64,000 nt of DNA from Bradyrhizobium diazoefficiens (GCF_018131015.1 NZ_JAFCJJ010000016.1:92354-156353); one strand, 5' to 3'; shown: positions 25,131 to 34,540, numbered from the stretch's first letter. The notes: a model not told the origin generated them from the sequence alone. Numbers and translations are program-made.

Positions 25131-27032
25131 ATGAACGTCGCCTCACAGAGAGCCGGATGGAGCAGCCTGCCGTTTCGGGCGGCGGCGTTCGTCGTGCTGA
25201 CCTGCGTGACGATCATCGGCATCTGCGGCTGGCGCGAATGGACCGCACGCGAGGCGGTGCTCAAGGGCGCCGAGACCGAGATGGCGAACGTCGCCCGCTC
25301 CTTGACGCAGCATGCCGAGGACAGTCTCGACCTGCTCGATGCCGGCATTCTCGGCGTCGTCAACCGGCTGGAGATGGACGGCGCCGGCCTTGCCACGGTC
25401 GCCAAGCTGCGCACCCTGATGGAGGCCCGCAAGACAGCGATGCCGCGTATCCACAGCCTCGCCGTCATCGACGACCAGGGCAATGCGCTGACCTCGCCCG
25501 GCGAGCTCAATGCGATGTTGAGTGACGATGCCTTCTTCCGTCATCATCAGGTCTCGCAGAAGCGCGAGCCCTATCTCGGGCGGACGGTGCTGAGCCTGCT
25601 CGACGGCGAATGGGTCGTCACGCTGTCGCGCCGCTTCAACAAGCCGGACGGCAGTTTCGGCGGCGTGGTGCTCGCGACCATCAGCTCCCGATACCTCTCG
25701 CACTTCTACCAGCAATTCGAGATCGGTCGCAACGGCACGGTGGTGCTGATGCACGGCGATGGCGCGATCATCGCGCGCGACCCGGACAACGAGAGGTTCG
25801 TCGGTCGCAGCCTGGGCGACATGCCGCTGTTTCGCGACGCCGGCCTGCAGCAGCCGAGCGGCGCCTATCATTTCAAGTCGCCGCTGGACGGCGCCGATCG
25901 CGTCGGCTTCTTCAGACGCAGCAACCGCTATCCGCTCGTCCTGCTCGCCACGGTCGACAAGGAGGAGCTGTTCGCGATCTGGCGCAAGGCGGCAGCGTTC
26001 CGCACGCTGTTCGCATTCACGCTGGTCATGCTGATCGCGGTCATCGGGGCGGTGCTGGTGCGGCAACTGCTGCGCGGGCAGCGCATGGCGGCGGCGCTGG
26101 TCGAGAAGGAGGCTCATTTCCGCCTGCTCGCCGAGGGCTCCAGCGACATGGTGACCCGCATCGGGCTCGACGAGCGGCTGCGCTATGTCTCGCCGTCGTC
26201 GATCCGTGTCATCGGCTGGCGCGCCAGCCAGCTGATGGGATCGCCGGCGCTTGCAGGCATCAACCCGGACGATCGGCCGCAGGTCCAGGCGATCATCGAT
26301 GCCGTCAAGCGCGGCGAGCGGGAGGAGGCGCGCGTCACCTATCGCAACGCGCACCGCGAGAACACCGAAATCTGGCTCGAATCCTCCGTGCGGGTGACGC
26401 GGAGGGACAATGGCGATATCGACGGTGTGGTCGCCATCTCGCGCGACATCACCGAGCAGAAGGAGCTCGAGACCAGGCTCGAGACGCTGGCGATCGAGGA
26501 TGGCCTGACCGGGCTCGCCAATCGCCGCCGCTTCGACGAGCGGCTGAGGGAGGAATGGGCGCGGGCCTATCGCGACCGCTCCAGCCTCGGCCTGCTGATG
26601 ATCGACGTCGACCACTTCAAGGCCTACAACGACGAATACGGTCATCCCGCGGGCGATGCCTGCCTGCGCAAGGTCGCCGCGATCATCGCGGCCGAAACCC
26701 AGCGCACCGGCGATCTCGCCGCGCGCTATGGCGGCGAGGAATTCGCGATGTTGCTGCCGAACACCGACGCAGCCGGCTGCGAGCGGATCGGCGAGCGGGT
26801 TCGCAAGTCCATCCGGGAAGCGGGCCTCGCTCATGCCGCGAGCCCGTCCGGACACGTCACCGCCTCGATCGGCGGCGCGGCCTGCCGCCCGGCGCGGGAG
26901 CGCACGGCGGGTACGGGATCGCTGGTGGAGGCCGCCGATCGGGCCCTCTACGCCGCCAAGGAGGCCGGCCGTGACTGCCTGGTGATGTCCGGGGAGGTCG
27001 CCCGTCTGCTGCAGCGAGCGTCGGGACTGTAG
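25131..27032 (+). CDS. Membrane diguanylate cyclase (dCache-PAS-GGDEF)
   Basis: The 633-residue protein would make the second messenger c-di-GMP. A first membrane helix lies at about residues 16-36, a periplasmic dCache-like sensor follows to about 285 (NGTVVLMHGDGAIIARDP), and a second helix at about 290-312. A PAS domain (about 325-440) ends in the DITEQKELETRLE linker, followed by the GGDEF domain with DGLTGLANRRRFD, DVDHFKAYND and the active-site loop GGEEF at 534-538. RTGD five residues before the loop is an intact inhibitory RxxD site, so product feedback is expected. The sensed ligand is unknown. Confidence 0.92.
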   Translation: MNVASQRAGWSSLPFRAAAFVVLTCVTIIGICGWREWTAREAVLKGAETEMANVARSLTQHAEDSLDLLDAGILGVVNRLEMDGAGLATVAKLRTLMEARKTAMPRIHSLAVIDDQGNALTSPGELNAMLSDDAFFRHHQVSQKREPYLGRTVLSLLDGEWVVTLSRRFNKPDGSFGGVVLATISSRYLSHFYQQFEIGRNGTVVLMHGDGAIIARDPDNERFVGRSLGDMPLFRDAGLQQPSGAYHFKSPLDGADRVGFFRRSNRYPLVLLATVDKEELFAIWRKAAAFRTLFAFTLVMLIAVIGAVLVRQLLRGQRMAAALVEKEAHFRLLAEGSSDMVTRIGLDERLRYVSPSSIRVIGWRASQLMGSPALAGINPDDRPQVQAIIDAVKRGEREEARVTYRNAHRENTEIWLESSVRVTRRDNGDIDGVVAISRDITEQKELETRLETLAIEDGLTGLANRRRFDERLREEWARAYRDRSSLGLLMIDVDHFKAYNDEYGHPAGDACLRKVAAIIAAETQRTGDLAARYGGEEFAMLLPNTDAAGCERIGERVRKSIREAGLAHAASPSGHVTASIGGAACRPARERTAGTGSLVEAADRALYAAKEAGRDCLVMSGEVARLLQRASGL

Positions 27033-27038
27033 CCGTCT

Positions 27039-27257
27039 TCAGTAGTGCGGCGGGCGCTCGTTGACGGGGCCCGGCGTATTCGCCTCCGCCTCCTGCAACC
27101 GCTCACCGATCTCGGCGATCTTCCGCGTCAGCGCGTCGATCTGCTTCCATTGCGCCGTGATGGTCTGGTTCAGGGTCTCGATGGTGTCGTCCTGATAGGC
27201 GAGACGCGTCTCCATCGTGTCGATGCGCTCGGTCAGCGTCTTGATCTCATTCGTCAC
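27039..27257 (-). CDS. slyX: SlyX family protein
   Basis: A 72-residue, almost entirely coiled-coil protein (NEIKTLTERIDTMETRLAYQDDTIETLNQTI) ending RPPHY, matching SlyX in length and termini. The role is unclear. The GTG at 27257 has GGGG seven bases upstream. It overlaps the 3' end of trhO by 11 bases on the same strand, so the two are co-transcribed and probably translationally coupled. Confidence 0.85.
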   Translation of the reverse strand: MTNEIKTLTERIDTMETRLAYQDDTIETLNQTITAQWKQIDALTRKIAEIGERLQEAEANTPGPVNERPPHY

Positions 27258-27999
27258 GTGCGTGCCCCTTGTCCCGTTCGCGCAGACCATGGCCGAGCGC
27301 CACGCGCTCGTCGAACACGAAGCATTCGCCGCGCCAGCGGCTCTGCGTTTCCGGTACCTCTTCCAGGTATTTCAGAATGCCGCCCTTGAGGTGGTAGACC
27401 TCGGCAAAGCCGCGCGCGAGCAGAAGCGCGCTCGCCTTCTCGCAGCGGATGCCGCCGGTGCAGAACATCGCGATCCTGCGGTGCCTGGCCGGATCGAGCT
27501 GCTCCGTGGCAAATTCCTTGAACTGGCCGAAGCTCCTGATGCCCGGATCGACCGCGCCCTCGAAGGTGCCCATCGCTACCTCGAAGGCGTTGCGGGTGTC
27601 GAGCAGGAGCGTGTCGGGCGCGGAGATCAGCGCGTTCCATTCGGCCGCGTCGACGTAGGTGCCGACCCGGCGGGTTGGATCGGCGGCCGCATCGCCGAGC
27701 GTGACGATCTCCTTCTTCAGCCGCACCTTGAGCCGGCCGAACGGCATTGTCGCGGCGGTCGAGAACTTCAATTCGAGATTGTTCAGCCGGCCGCCGAACA
27801 GTTCGCCATCCACGAGTTCGTGGGCGAGCGCGTCGATCGCCGCGGGCGCGCCGGCGATGGTGCCGTTGATGCCCTCGCGGGCCAGCAGCACGCTGCCCTT
27901 CAGCGCGAGGGTGGCGCAGAACGCGCGCAGCGGCTCGCGGAGCTCGCGGTAATCGGGCAGGGCGGCGAACTGGTAGAAGGCGGCAACCTTGGTGATCAT
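27247..27999 (-). CDS. trhO: tRNA uridine(34) hydroxylase, rhodanese family (TrhO/YceA)
   Basis: A 250-residue protein with an N-terminal ferredoxin-like domain (GSVLLAREGINGTIAG) and a C-terminal rhodanese domain (LLLDTRNAFEVAMGTF) whose catalytic Cys lies in FCTGGIRCEKASALL. TrhO forms 5-hydroxyuridine at the wobble position of tRNA using oxygen. GGILKYLEEVPE and WRGECFVFDERV are conserved C-terminal family blocks. It is the first gene of a two-gene unit with slyX. Confidence 0.93.
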   Translation of the reverse strand: MITKVAAFYQFAALPDYRELREPLRAFCATLALKGSVLLAREGINGTIAGAPAAIDALAHELVDGELFGGRLNNLELKFSTAATMPFGRLKVRLKKEIVTLGDAAADPTRRVGTYVDAAEWNALISAPDTLLLDTRNAFEVAMGTFEGAVDPGIRSFGQFKEFATEQLDPARHRRIAMFCTGGIRCEKASALLLARGFAEVYHLKGGILKYLEEVPETQSRWRGECFVFDERVALGHGLRERDKGHARDE

Positions 28000-28208
28000 G
28001 GCGGCTCGTTTAGCAGGCGGCCGGCGCCCGGAAAACCCGCATGGCTGCGGTTCGCAAAAAGTCTATACGCCCAGCGGATGGCAGCCATTTCCTGGTATGC
28101 CAGCATTGCCGAGGCCTGCCGGAATGTGTCATGTAGGCCGGGTTTTTCCGAGACGGCGCGCCATCCGCGCCCAACGACTTGGCCAGAGGCCTGAGAGAGC
28201 AACATTCG

Positions 28209-29795
28209 ATGAGAAACTTCCATTTCCCCGGCAGGTCCACGGTCCACGCCACCAACGCGATGGTCGCGACCTCGCATCCGCTGGCCTCCCTTGCCGCGAT
28301 CGAGGTGCTGCGCGAGGGCGGAACGGCGGTGGACGCTGCGGTGGCTGGGTCGGCCCTGCTCGGCGTGATCGAGCCGCAATCCACCGGCATCGGCGGCGAC
28401 TGTTTTGCGCTGATCCAGCCGCGCGGCGAGGGCAAGATCATCGCCTATAACGGCTCCGGCCGGGCGCCCAAGGCGGCGAACGCCGACTGGTATCTCGAAC
28501 GCAAGATCAACTCCGTGCCGCTGACCTCGGCGCATGCGGTCTCGATCCCCGGCGTGATCGATGCGTTCGCGACCGTGCTGCGGGACCACGGCAAGCTCGG
28601 TTTCGACCGCCTGCTGCAGCCTGCGATCAAGGCGGCCGAGGAAGGCTATGTGGTTGCACCCCGCATCGCCTTCGACTGGAAGAACCAGTTCGAGAAGCTG
28701 AAGGCCGGCACCAACACCGTGCGCTACCTGCTGCCGGGCGGCAAGCCGCCGGTGGCCGGCGACGTCATCCGACAAGCCGAGCTCGGCAAGACGCTGCGCG
28801 CCATCGCCAGGGACGGCCGCGACGCCTTCTACAAGGGCCCGATCGCGGAGGACATGGTCGAGACCCTGCGCGGGATCGGCGGCCTGCACACGCTCGACGA
28901 TTTTGCTGCGCACACCACCGAGACGACGACGCCGATCGGCACCAATTACAAGGGCCATGACGTCTGGCAGTGCCCGCCGAACGGCCCCGGCCTCACCATG
29001 CTGCTGATGCTGAACATCCTGTCGCGGTTCGACCTGACAAAATATGCGCCGCTCAGCGTCGAGCGCTTCCATCTCGAGGCGGAAGCCGCGCGCATTGCCT
29101 ACATGAACCGCGAGATGCATGTCGCCTCTCCCGAGCATATGAAGATCAATGTCGCCGAGATGCTCGCAAAGGGCTTTGCCGACGAGCACATCAGCAAGAT
29201 CCGCATGGACGGCATGCTCGATTTGCCGAACGTCGCGCCGCCGATGAATCCCTCGACCATCTACATCACGGTCGTGGACAAGGACCGCAACGTCTGCTCG
29301 TTCATCAACTCGGTCGCGCATTCCTTCGGCTCCGCGATCGTCTCGAACAAGACCGGCGTCCTGTTCCAGAACCGCGCCGGCGGCTTCCGCATCCAGCCGG
29401 GCCATCCCAACTGCATCGAAGGCGGCAAGCGGCCGTTGCACACGATCATGCCGGGCCTGCTCACCAGGGGCGGCCGGTCCGTGATGCCGTTCGCGGTGAT
29501 GGGCGGACAGTACCAGCCGGTCGGGCAGACCCATGTCGTGACCAACATCCTCGACTATGGCCTCGACGTGCAGGAGGCGATCGACATGCCGCGCGGCCTG
29601 CACTACGAGGGCCAGTACCAGCTCGAGGACAGCGTGCCTGCCGCCATCGTCGAAGGCCTGCAGAAGCTCGGCCACAAGACCACGAGCGTGGTCGGCCCGC
29701 TCGGCGGCGCGCAGGCGATCTGGATCGACTGGGACAAGGGCACGCTGACCGGCGGTTCCGATCCGCGCAAGGACGGCTGCGCGCTCGGCTATTGA
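28209..29795 (+). CDS. ggt: Gamma-glutamyltransferase family protein
   Basis: A 528-residue N-terminal-nucleophile hydrolase. NAMVATSHPLASLAAIEVLREGGTAVDAAVA and STGIGGDCFAL are family blocks of the large subunit. The processing site lies in NPSTIYITVVD, where Thr350 aligns with the nucleophile that becomes the new N-terminus after self-cleavage. PLHTIMPGL and MGGQYQPVGQTHVVTN are in the small subunit. The residues after the nucleophile (IYI instead of the usual THY) differ from the enteric enzyme. No signal peptide is evident, so a cytoplasmic acylase or glutathione hydrolase role is possible. The ATG at 28209 is preferred over one 30 bases upstream. Confidence 0.85.
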   Translation: MRNFHFPGRSTVHATNAMVATSHPLASLAAIEVLREGGTAVDAAVAGSALLGVIEPQSTGIGGDCFALIQPRGEGKIIAYNGSGRAPKAANADWYLERKINSVPLTSAHAVSIPGVIDAFATVLRDHGKLGFDRLLQPAIKAAEEGYVVAPRIAFDWKNQFEKLKAGTNTVRYLLPGGKPPVAGDVIRQAELGKTLRAIARDGRDAFYKGPIAEDMVETLRGIGGLHTLDDFAAHTTETTTPIGTNYKGHDVWQCPPNGPGLTMLLMLNILSRFDLTKYAPLSVERFHLEAEAARIAYMNREMHVASPEHMKINVAEMLAKGFADEHISKIRMDGMLDLPNVAPPMNPSTIYITVVDKDRNVCSFINSVAHSFGSAIVSNKTGVLFQNRAGGFRIQPGHPNCIEGGKRPLHTIMPGLLTRGGRSVMPFAVMGGQYQPVGQTHVVTNILDYGLDVQEAIDMPRGLHYEGQYQLEDSVPAAIVEGLQKLGHKTTSVVGPLGGAQAIWIDWDKGTLTGGSDPRKDGCALGY

Positions 29796-29840
29796 TCGGC
29801 GCGCGCGAGGTTCCCAGCGCAAGATCAGAAAAAGTTGACG

Positions 29841-29872
29841 AAGGGCGGCGCGGCATCGGCTGCGCCGCCCTT
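29841..29872 (+). terminator. Hairpin after ggt, terminator-like
   Basis: AAGGGCGGCGC pairs perfectly with GCGCCGCCCTT around a 10-base loop, 46 bases after the ggt stop. The T tract is short (TTGT), so termination may be partial. Confidence 0.5.
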
Positions 29873-29965
29873 GTCCGTTCGGAACGGAGCTCACCGCCCC
29901 AAGTTGATGGCCGGTGAGCGGTGCAGGCGTGCGCTGCTTTGTCTTTGCAGCGGCGGAGGCCGTCC

Positions 29966-30580
29966 ATGTCCGACCATTCAAGTTCCCGACCATCCGGATT
30001 CGACCGGCGTGCCTTCATGGCAGGTGCCGCAGGCAGCGCGCTTGTCCCGATGACGGTGCGGGGCGCCACGCAGGATGCGAGGGTGCCGGCCGCGCAGGAC
30101 CCGGCGCTCCCCGTCGACGTCACGCTGCGGGTGAATGGCCGGGACAAGCGCCTTCAACTCGACGCGCGTACCACCGTGCTGGATGCGCTGCGCGAGCACA
30201 TGGGCCTCACCGGCAGCAAGAAAGGCTGCGACCACGGCCAGTGCGGGGCCTGCACGGTGCTGATCGGCGACCGCCGCGTCGTGTCCTGCCTGACGCTGGC
30301 GCTGGCTGCCGAGGGGCAGGAGATCACCACCATCGAGGGGCTCGCCACCGACGACCGCCTGCATCCGATGCAGCAGGCTTTCATCGACAACGACGCGTTC
30401 CAGTGCGGCTATTGCACGCCCGGCCAGATCATGTCGGCAGTGGCCTGCGTGAAGGAGGGACGCGCTGGCAGCGAGGCCGATATCCGCGAATATATGAGCG
30501 GCAACATCTGCCGCTGCGCCGCCTATCCCAACATCGTCGCGGCGGTGAAGCAGGCCGCGCCCGAGATCATGAAAGGCTAG
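29966..30580 (+). CDS. paoA: Aldehyde oxidoreductase [2Fe-2S] subunit, PaoA type
   Basis: A 204-residue iron-sulfur subunit of a periplasmic xanthine-dehydrogenase-family enzyme. A Tat signal (DRRAFMAGAAGSALV) near residue 13 directs export of the folded complex. The plant-type cluster is bound by Cys88, Cys93, Cys96 and Cys108, and the second cluster by Cys147, Cys150, Cys182 and Cys184 (CGYC ... CRC). The ATG at 29966 follows GGAGG. The gene heads a three-gene operon, with the FAD and molybdenum subunits four and two bases apart. Confidence 0.92.
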   Translation: MSDHSSSRPSGFDRRAFMAGAAGSALVPMTVRGATQDARVPAAQDPALPVDVTLRVNGRDKRLQLDARTTVLDALREHMGLTGSKKGCDHGQCGACTVLIGDRRVVSCLTLALAAEGQEITTIEGLATDDRLHPMQQAFIDNDAFQCGYCTPGQIMSAVACVKEGRAGSEADIREYMSGNICRCAAYPNIVAAVKQAAPEIMKG

Positions 30581-30584
30581 CCGC

Positions 30585-31601
30585 ATGCGACCCTTCCAGT
30601 ACCAGAGGGCGAGCGACGCGAGCGCGGCCGTGCAGGCGCTCGGCGCCGCCGCCGGCAACAACAGCCCGCTGACCCAGGCGACGGCGCAGCCGCTCGCCGG
30701 CGGCACCACGCTGATCGACCTGATGAAGCTCGACGTGATGCGGCCCGCCGCGATTGTCGACATCAATCCACTGGCGCAAGGCTGGTCGGCGATCGAGCCG
30801 GGCAGCGACGGATTGCGCCTCGGCGCGCTTGCAAGAATGTCCGACGTCGCGGCACACGACGAGATCCAGCGCTTCTATCCGGTGATCGCGAACTCGCTGA
30901 AGCTTGCGGCCAGCGCCCAGTTGCGCAACATGGCAACCCTCGGCGGCAATGTGATGCAGCGGACGCGCTGCAGCTATTTTCGCGACGTCTCCCACGACAA
31001 TTGCAACAAACGCCATCCGGGCTCCGGCTGCGCCGCGATGGAGGGCGTCAACCGCATGCATGCCGTGCTCGGCACTTCCGACCAGTGCATCGCGACCTAT
31101 CCCGGCGATTTCGCCCAGGCCCTGATCGCGCTCGACGCGACGGTCGAGATCACCGGCAGGTCAGGCATCCGCAGCATGCCGTTTGCGGACCTGCACAAGG
31201 CGCCCGGAAATTCGCCGGACATCGAAACCACACTGCAGCCGGGCGAGCTGATTTCGGCCTTTGCCGTGCCCGGGCGCTGGCCGCGGTCGGTGTATCTGAA
31301 GGCGCGCGACCGGCAGTCCTATGAATTTGCGCTGTCCTCGGCCGCCATCGCCCTTGACGTGCAGGACGGCGTCATCCGGGACGCGCGGGTCGCGCTCGGC
31401 GGCGTCGCCACCGTGCCCTGGCGCGCACACGACGCCGAAGCGCTGCTGAAGGGACAGAAATTCAACGACGACATGGCTGAGCGAGCCGCCGACGCGGCCT
31501 TTGCCGGCGCTGTCGGACGCAGGCACAACAGCTTCAAGATCGCGCTCGGCAAGCGCGTGGTGGCGCGCGCGCTCCAGCAGGCCGCAATGATGGAGATCTG
31601 A
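30585..31601 (+). CDS. paoB: Aldehyde oxidoreductase FAD-binding subunit, PaoB type
   Basis: The 338-residue subunit carries FAD and an extra cluster. The FAD motif is PLAGGTTLIDLMK near residue 36, and ATLGGNVMQ near 117 is the second pyrophosphate loop. Between residues 129 and 168 four cysteines (129, 140, 149 and 168) match the [4Fe-4S] insertion that distinguishes PaoB from ordinary xanthine dehydrogenase medium subunits. It has no signal peptide of its own, consistent with export by hitch-hiking on the PaoA Tat signal. Confidence 0.92.
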   Translation: MRPFQYQRASDASAAVQALGAAAGNNSPLTQATAQPLAGGTTLIDLMKLDVMRPAAIVDINPLAQGWSAIEPGSDGLRLGALARMSDVAAHDEIQRFYPVIANSLKLAASAQLRNMATLGGNVMQRTRCSYFRDVSHDNCNKRHPGSGCAAMEGVNRMHAVLGTSDQCIATYPGDFAQALIALDATVEITGRSGIRSMPFADLHKAPGNSPDIETTLQPGELISAFAVPGRWPRSVYLKARDRQSYEFALSSAAIALDVQDGVIRDARVALGGVATVPWRAHDAEALLKGQKFNDDMAERAADAAFAGAVGRRHNSFKIALGKRVVARALQQAAMMEI

Positions 31602-31603
31602 TC

Positions 31604-33895
31604 ATGACCGCTGCCGCTCCCGAGCCGAAGGCGAATATGGGCCAGCCCGTGCCGCGCTATGACGCGGTCTCAAAGGTCACGGGGCGCGCGACCTATGCCT
31701 CCGACATGCCGCTGGCCAATCCGGCCTATGCGTTCCTGGTCACCAGCGCCATCGCCAAGGGCCGCGTCGACAGCTTCGATGTCGACGACGCAAGGCGCGT
31801 GCGCGGCGTGATCGACATCGTCACCCATGAGAACGCGCCGAAGCTGAAGGAGTCGAAGCTATTCAGCAATGGCGGCTATGCCGGGACCACGATCCAGCCG
31901 CTGAAATCCGCCGACATCGCCCATGACGGCCAGATCATCGCGGTCGTCGTTGCCGAAAGCTACGAGGCGGCGCGCGAGGCCGCCAACCGCGTCAAGGTCG
32001 GCTATACCGCCGCGACGCCGAGTGCGACCTTCGATTCCCCGGGCACGACGACGGCCGCGGCCAAGGGTCAGAACGCGATGTTCAAGGAGGACCCGAAGGT
32101 CGGCGACTTCGCCAAGGCGTTCCAGGACGCCGAGGTCCAGCTCACGGCGGCCTACGAGACGCCGACGCAGCACCACAATCCGATGGAGCTGTTCTCGACG
32201 AGCTGCGTCTGGATGGGCGACAATCTCGTGATCTACGAACCCAGCCAATACCTCTACGGCCTGAAGAACGGCGTGGCTGAGCAGCTCGGCATCGACGCCG
32301 ACAAGGTGCGCGTGGTCAATCCCTATGTCGGCGGCGGCTTTGGCTCGCGCGGCTCGATGACGCCGCGGACCGCAATCATCGCCGGCATCGCGAGGCGCCT
32401 GAACCGGCCGGTCAAGCTGGTCCCGACCCGCGACCAGGGCTTTACCATCGCGACCTACCGCGCCGAGACGCGCCACGAGATCAGGCTCGGCGCCAGCCGC
32501 GACGGCAAGCTCGTTGCGCTCAGGCATGACGGAGCCGAAGTGTCCTCACGTCCAGATGCGTATTGCGTCGGCGGCACCAAGACGACGACGCGGCTCTACG
32601 CCTGTCCGAATGTCGACAGCCTGGTCTCGATCGTGCGCGCCGACCGCAACACGCCCGGCTTCATGCGCTCGCCGCCCGAGGTGCCGTATCTGTTCGCGCT
32701 GGAAAGCGCGATGGACGAGCTCGCGGTCAAGCTGAACATGGATCCGGTCGAGCTCCGCCGCATCAACGACACCACCACCGAGCCGATCGGCGGCAAGCCC
32801 TACACCTCGCGGTCGCTGATGGCGTGCTTCGACGAGGCGGCGAAAGCGTTCGGCTGGTCGCAGCGCTCGCCGGCGCCGAAATCGATGTCGGACGGGGACT
32901 GGCTGATCGGCTATGGCTGCGCGGCCACCTGCTATCCGACGCAGATGGCGCCCTCTGCCGCGCGCGTGCGACTGCAGCGCGACGGCCGCACCCGGGTCGA
33001 GATCGCCGGCCACGAGATCGGCACCGGCGCCTACACGGTCATCGCGCAGACTGCCGCGGAACGGCTCGGTGTTCCCTTGGAGAAGGTGTCGGTCTTCATG
33101 GGCGATACCGAACTGCCGCCGGCGCCGGTCGCGGGCGGCTCGAACTCGACGGCCAGCACCTGCTCGGCGGTGATGATGGTATGCGACCAGGTCCGGCAGC
33201 GCCTGTTCAAGGCGGTGATGCCGGCCGACAGCCTGACCGACAGGGCCAAGGAGACCGTCGGCATGGGGCAGACGCCGACCGCGCAGGCGGCGAGGAGCGA
33301 CCGGCCGCTCGACATCGAAAAGGCGTTCGACGCCCTCGGCGTCGGCGTCGTCGAGGAGTACGGCGAGTGGAAGCCGGACGGCGCGCCGCTGGATTCGTTC
33401 AAGGCCATGCACAGCGGACACGCACGGCTGGTCGGCGGCGCCGCCATGAAGGACAGGATCGCCTACGCCTTCGGCGCGGAGTTCGTCGAGGTGCGCGTCA
33501 ACCGCTTCACGCACGAGATCCGCAGCCCCCGCCTGGTCGGCGCCTTCGCGGCCGGCCGCATCATGAATCCGCGCACGGCGCGCAGCCAGCTCATGGGCGG
33601 GCTGATCTGGGGCATGTCGTCGGCGCTGCTGGAGGTCACCGAGATCGACGAGCGATACGCCCGTTACGTCAACGACAATCTCGCCGACTACCTCGTCCCC
33701 GTGAATGCCGACGTGCCTGATGTCGAGGTCATCTTGCTCTCGGAGCAGGATGACCTCATCAATCCGGCGGGCGCGAAGGGGCTCGGCGAACTCGCCAATG
33801 TCGGCACCAATGCGGCGATCTGCAATGCGATCTATCACGCCACCGGCCAGCGCATCCGCAAGCTGCCGGTGCGGCTGGAAAATATCGAGGTCTAA
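31604..33895 (+). CDS. paoC: Aldehyde oxidoreductase molybdenum-binding subunit, PaoC type
   Basis: The 763-residue catalytic subunit binds the molybdopterin-cytosine cofactor. N-terminal KVTGRATYASDMPLANPAYAF, the Moco loop VGGGFGSRG and the C-terminal GAKGLGELANVG, whose Glu729 is the catalytic base, are all intact. PaoABC-type enzymes oxidise a broad range of aromatic aldehydes to acids in the periplasm. The dedicated chaperone PaoD/MocA-type insertion factors are not encoded next to it. Aromatic aldehydes such as vanillin would link it to the vanillate operon, which is speculative. Confidence 0.92.
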   Translation: MTAAAPEPKANMGQPVPRYDAVSKVTGRATYASDMPLANPAYAFLVTSAIAKGRVDSFDVDDARRVRGVIDIVTHENAPKLKESKLFSNGGYAGTTIQPLKSADIAHDGQIIAVVVAESYEAAREAANRVKVGYTAATPSATFDSPGTTTAAAKGQNAMFKEDPKVGDFAKAFQDAEVQLTAAYETPTQHHNPMELFSTSCVWMGDNLVIYEPSQYLYGLKNGVAEQLGIDADKVRVVNPYVGGGFGSRGSMTPRTAIIAGIARRLNRPVKLVPTRDQGFTIATYRAETRHEIRLGASRDGKLVALRHDGAEVSSRPDAYCVGGTKTTTRLYACPNVDSLVSIVRADRNTPGFMRSPPEVPYLFALESAMDELAVKLNMDPVELRRINDTTTEPIGGKPYTSRSLMACFDEAAKAFGWSQRSPAPKSMSDGDWLIGYGCAATCYPTQMAPSAARVRLQRDGRTRVEIAGHEIGTGAYTVIAQTAAERLGVPLEKVSVFMGDTELPPAPVAGGSNSTASTCSAVMMVCDQVRQRLFKAVMPADSLTDRAKETVGMGQTPTAQAARSDRPLDIEKAFDALGVGVVEEYGEWKPDGAPLDSFKAMHSGHARLVGGAAMKDRIAYAFGAEFVEVRVNRFTHEIRSPRLVGAFAAGRIMNPRTARSQLMGGLIWGMSSALLEVTEIDERYARYVNDNLADYLVPVNADVPDVEVILLSEQDDLINPAGAKGLGELANVGTNAAICNAIYHATGQRIRKLPVRLENIEV

Positions 33896-33923
33896 GGGGT
33901 GGAAACCATGCTTACGTTGCGCT

Positions 33924-33954
33924 AGACACCTTCCGCTTCAAACGGAAGGTGTCT
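33924..33954. terminator. Perfect 12-bp hairpin between paoC and the FKBP gene
   Basis: AGACACCTTCCG and CGGAAGGTGTCT form a perfect 12-base stem around a 7-base loop, 28 bases after paoC. No T tract follows, so it may be a processing or stability hairpin, or a weak terminator. Confidence 0.45.
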
Positions 33955-33985
33955 CAGGCGTCTTCAGCGCGCAACTCTCGCCATC

Positions 33986-34417
33986 ATGTCGGCCCTCGCG
34001 ATCATCGCGACCGCCGGCGTCTCGACATTCGTCCCCACAACGGCATCGGCCCAGACCGCAGGAAAACCCATGACCACAGCTTCAGGCTTGCAGATCATCG
34101 ACGGCACCGTCGGCACCGGCGCTTCGCCCAAGCCCGGCCAGATCTGCGTGATGCACTATACCGGCTGGCTCTACGAGAACGGCCAGAAGGGCAAGAAATT
34201 CGACTCCTCCGTCGATCGCAACGAGCCGTTCGAGTTTCCGATCGGCAAGGGCCGCGTCATCGCCGGCTGGGACGAGGGCGTCGCCTCGATGAAGGTCGGC
34301 GGCAAGCGCACGCTGATCATCCCGCCGCAGCTCGGTTACGGCGCGCGCGGTGCCGGCGGCGTGATCCCGCCCAACGCGACGCTGATGTTCGACGTCGAAC
34401 TGCTCGCGGTGAAGTGA
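33986..34417 (+). CDS. FKBP-type peptidyl-prolyl cis-trans isomerase, exported
   Basis: A 143-residue protein with a short signal-like N-terminus (MSALAIIATAGVSTFVPTTASAQ) and one FKBP domain. Typical active-site elements are VMHYTGWLYENG, KFDSS, FEFPIGKGRVIAGWDEGV, GYGARG and the final IPPNATLMFDVELL. It should catalyse proline isomerisation, probably in the periplasm. The signal lacks basic residues before its core, so the start may be imperfectly assigned, though no better start is present. A bidirectional terminator lies beyond the adjoining repeat. Confidence 0.88.
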   Translation: MSALAIIATAGVSTFVPTTASAQTAGKPMTTASGLQIIDGTVGTGASPKPGQICVMHYTGWLYENGQKGKKFDSSVDRNEPFEFPIGKGRVIAGWDEGVASMKVGGKRTLIIPPQLGYGARGAGGVIPPNATLMFDVELLAVK

Positions 34418-34435
34418 CGGCACAGTTCTCGACGT

Positions 34436-34523
34436 CGTCATGCCCGGGCTTGTCCCGGGCATCCACGTTCTTTCCTTCGTTGGCCAAGACGTGGATGGCC
34501 GGGTCAAGCCCGGCCATGACGGA
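34436..34523. repeat. Palindromic intergenic repeat (CATGCCCGGGCTTG type)
   Basis: GTCATGCCCGGGCTTGTCCC at the left and GGCCGGGTCAAGCCCGGCCA at the right are degenerate inverted arms, with inner arms CATCCACGT and ACGTGGATG. The whole element is a nested palindrome. Confidence 0.7.
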
Positions 34524-34540
34524 TGGAGATTAGCTCAAAT

